Positions 63,476-64,000 of a stretch of 64,000 nucleotides of DNA are shown here, in pieces. A model generated the notes under the pieces. That model saw only the letters and a list, made by a program, of their open reading frames with translations. It made no database searches and was not told where the DNA came from. The stretch comes from Legionella micdadei (GTDB lineage Bacteria; Pseudomonadota; Gammaproteobacteria; Legionellales; Legionellaceae): the NCBI RefSeq assembly GCF_000953635.1, contig NZ_LN614830.1, positions 2,409,001 through 2,473,000 of the forward strand, given 5' to 3'. The translations under genes and the position numbers were made by a program. Position 1 is the stretch's first letter. Each line of letters starts with the position of its first letter.

Positions 63476-63942
63476 GGCGCAATTCTAACTCTGATCCCAC
63501 ATCTTGTTGCTCTTTTAACTTATCGCATTATCTATATGGCTTAGTTATTTGAGCAAAATGATAAAAATATTTACTGGACGGGGAAATATAGCATATTCAT
63601 TCCTCATTAACAGTAGAAAACCATGCACCATGAATTTTTGCCAGTATGCAGGACAAAAAAGTATTTCTTTCTCAGTTTATACCTAATTTATTTTGATTTT
63701 TTGTCTTGTATTGAGAATTTTTGCTCATTATTCTTTGGGTATTTTTTAAATTTTTTAACAGTGATTAGACGGCAGATTGACTATAATTTTAGGTGGCAAA
63801 ATAGAAAAATTTGAAATTATGAGATCGGCAATTTTGTTTTTGAGTTCCTAATTTGTTATATGACTAGTCTCTAATTTCTAAATAGGGATCTATACTTCGC
63901 GCAATGGGCTAATTACTCTTTAGAAGAGAGATATAGATTATT
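63476..63942. other. AT-rich intergenic region
   Basis: These 467 very AT-rich nt contain only a short Phe/Leu-rich frame (63623-63814) with no ribosome binding site, which I do not accept as a gene. Nothing else is recognised. Confidence 0.5.
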
Positions 63943-64000
63943 ATGGTTATCACAATTGCATTTTTACTTGCGCAAATAATTTTATTAATTAGCTATTTAA
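63943..64000 (+). CDS. Start of a possible membrane protein, partial
   Basis: An ATG at 63943 opens a frame that reaches the right edge without a stop. The 19 visible residues, MVITIAFLLAQIILLISYL, form a hydrophobic segment. AGAGAG lies about 13 nt upstream. Too little is visible for any assignment. Confidence 0.4.
   Translation, partial: MVITIAFLLAQIILLISYL

Noticed and set aside
63623-63814. 63-codon Phe/Leu-rich frame in AT-rich DNA
   Set aside because: There is no ribosome binding site, and the composition is what random AT-rich DNA gives.

Overview
The window looks like a chromosomal segment of a Legionella-type gammaproteobacterium (order Legionellales). The supports are low GC, an orphan lspL-lspM pair (Legionella type II secretion genes are scattered over several loci), type IV pilus genes, standard gammaproteobacterial housekeeping operons, and several large or eukaryote-style proteins of unknown function that resemble Dot/Icm effector candidates. 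No transposase, integrase, phage gene or CRISPR array was seen.

Layout. 1-2126: the N-terminal 708 codons of a large unknown protein that runs off the left edge. 2403-9904: DUF2975 membrane protein plus HTH regulator, a DUF885 secreted peptidase, a putative alpha/beta hydrolase, a CatB/Vat-type acetyltransferase, an MFS transporter, the pilus retraction ATPase PilT and a small secreted protein. 10014-17218: an effector-like protein, a FUSC/HlyD efflux pair, an unknown multi-pass membrane protein, and minor pilins PilX, PilW and a very short PilV-like pilin. 17383-24263: hisC, phhB, then on the minus strand queA, a degenerate tgt-like gene, yajC, secD and secF. 24391-31510: DUF1840 protein, ABC-F ATPase, the lepA-lepB-rnc operon and mltB. 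31604-35851: lspL-lspM, a SPOR lipoprotein, a dGTPase-like HD hydrolase, two identical tRNA-Glu genes and one tRNA-Ala. 36141-41711: polysaccharide deacetylase, a bufferin-like Cys-rich peptide, an MCE lipid transport operon without an ATPase, a small RHH-like protein, a GST-like protein and YchJ.

42085-60101 is the main discovery: about 18 kb and 24 tightly packed, mostly overlapping genes on one strand. In order they are fliQ, fliR, flhB, flhA, flgF, flgG, flgH, flgI, flgB, flgC, fliE, fliF, an unknown gene in the fliG/sctK position, fliH, fliI, fliJ, a fliK-position gene, flgD, flgE, a fliM/sctQ-like gene, fliN, fliO, fliP and a TPR gene. The locus encodes a flagellar-type export apparatus, rod, P/L rings and hook. 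It has no recognisable fliG, motA/B, filament (fliC, fliD, flgK, flgL), flgA, flgJ, chemotaxis or flagellar regulator gene. Several parts are shortened or altered: FliF, FlgD, FliK and FliM are short, and FlgH has no lipobox. I infer a hook-basal-body-like secretion machine rather than a swimming organelle. Genes elsewhere in the genome cannot be excluded.

60245-64000: argE-like deacetylase, a small secreted protein, a protein with CheD-like sequence features, a GNAT acetyltransferase, an AT-rich non-coding stretch and the start of a possible membrane protein cut by the right edge.
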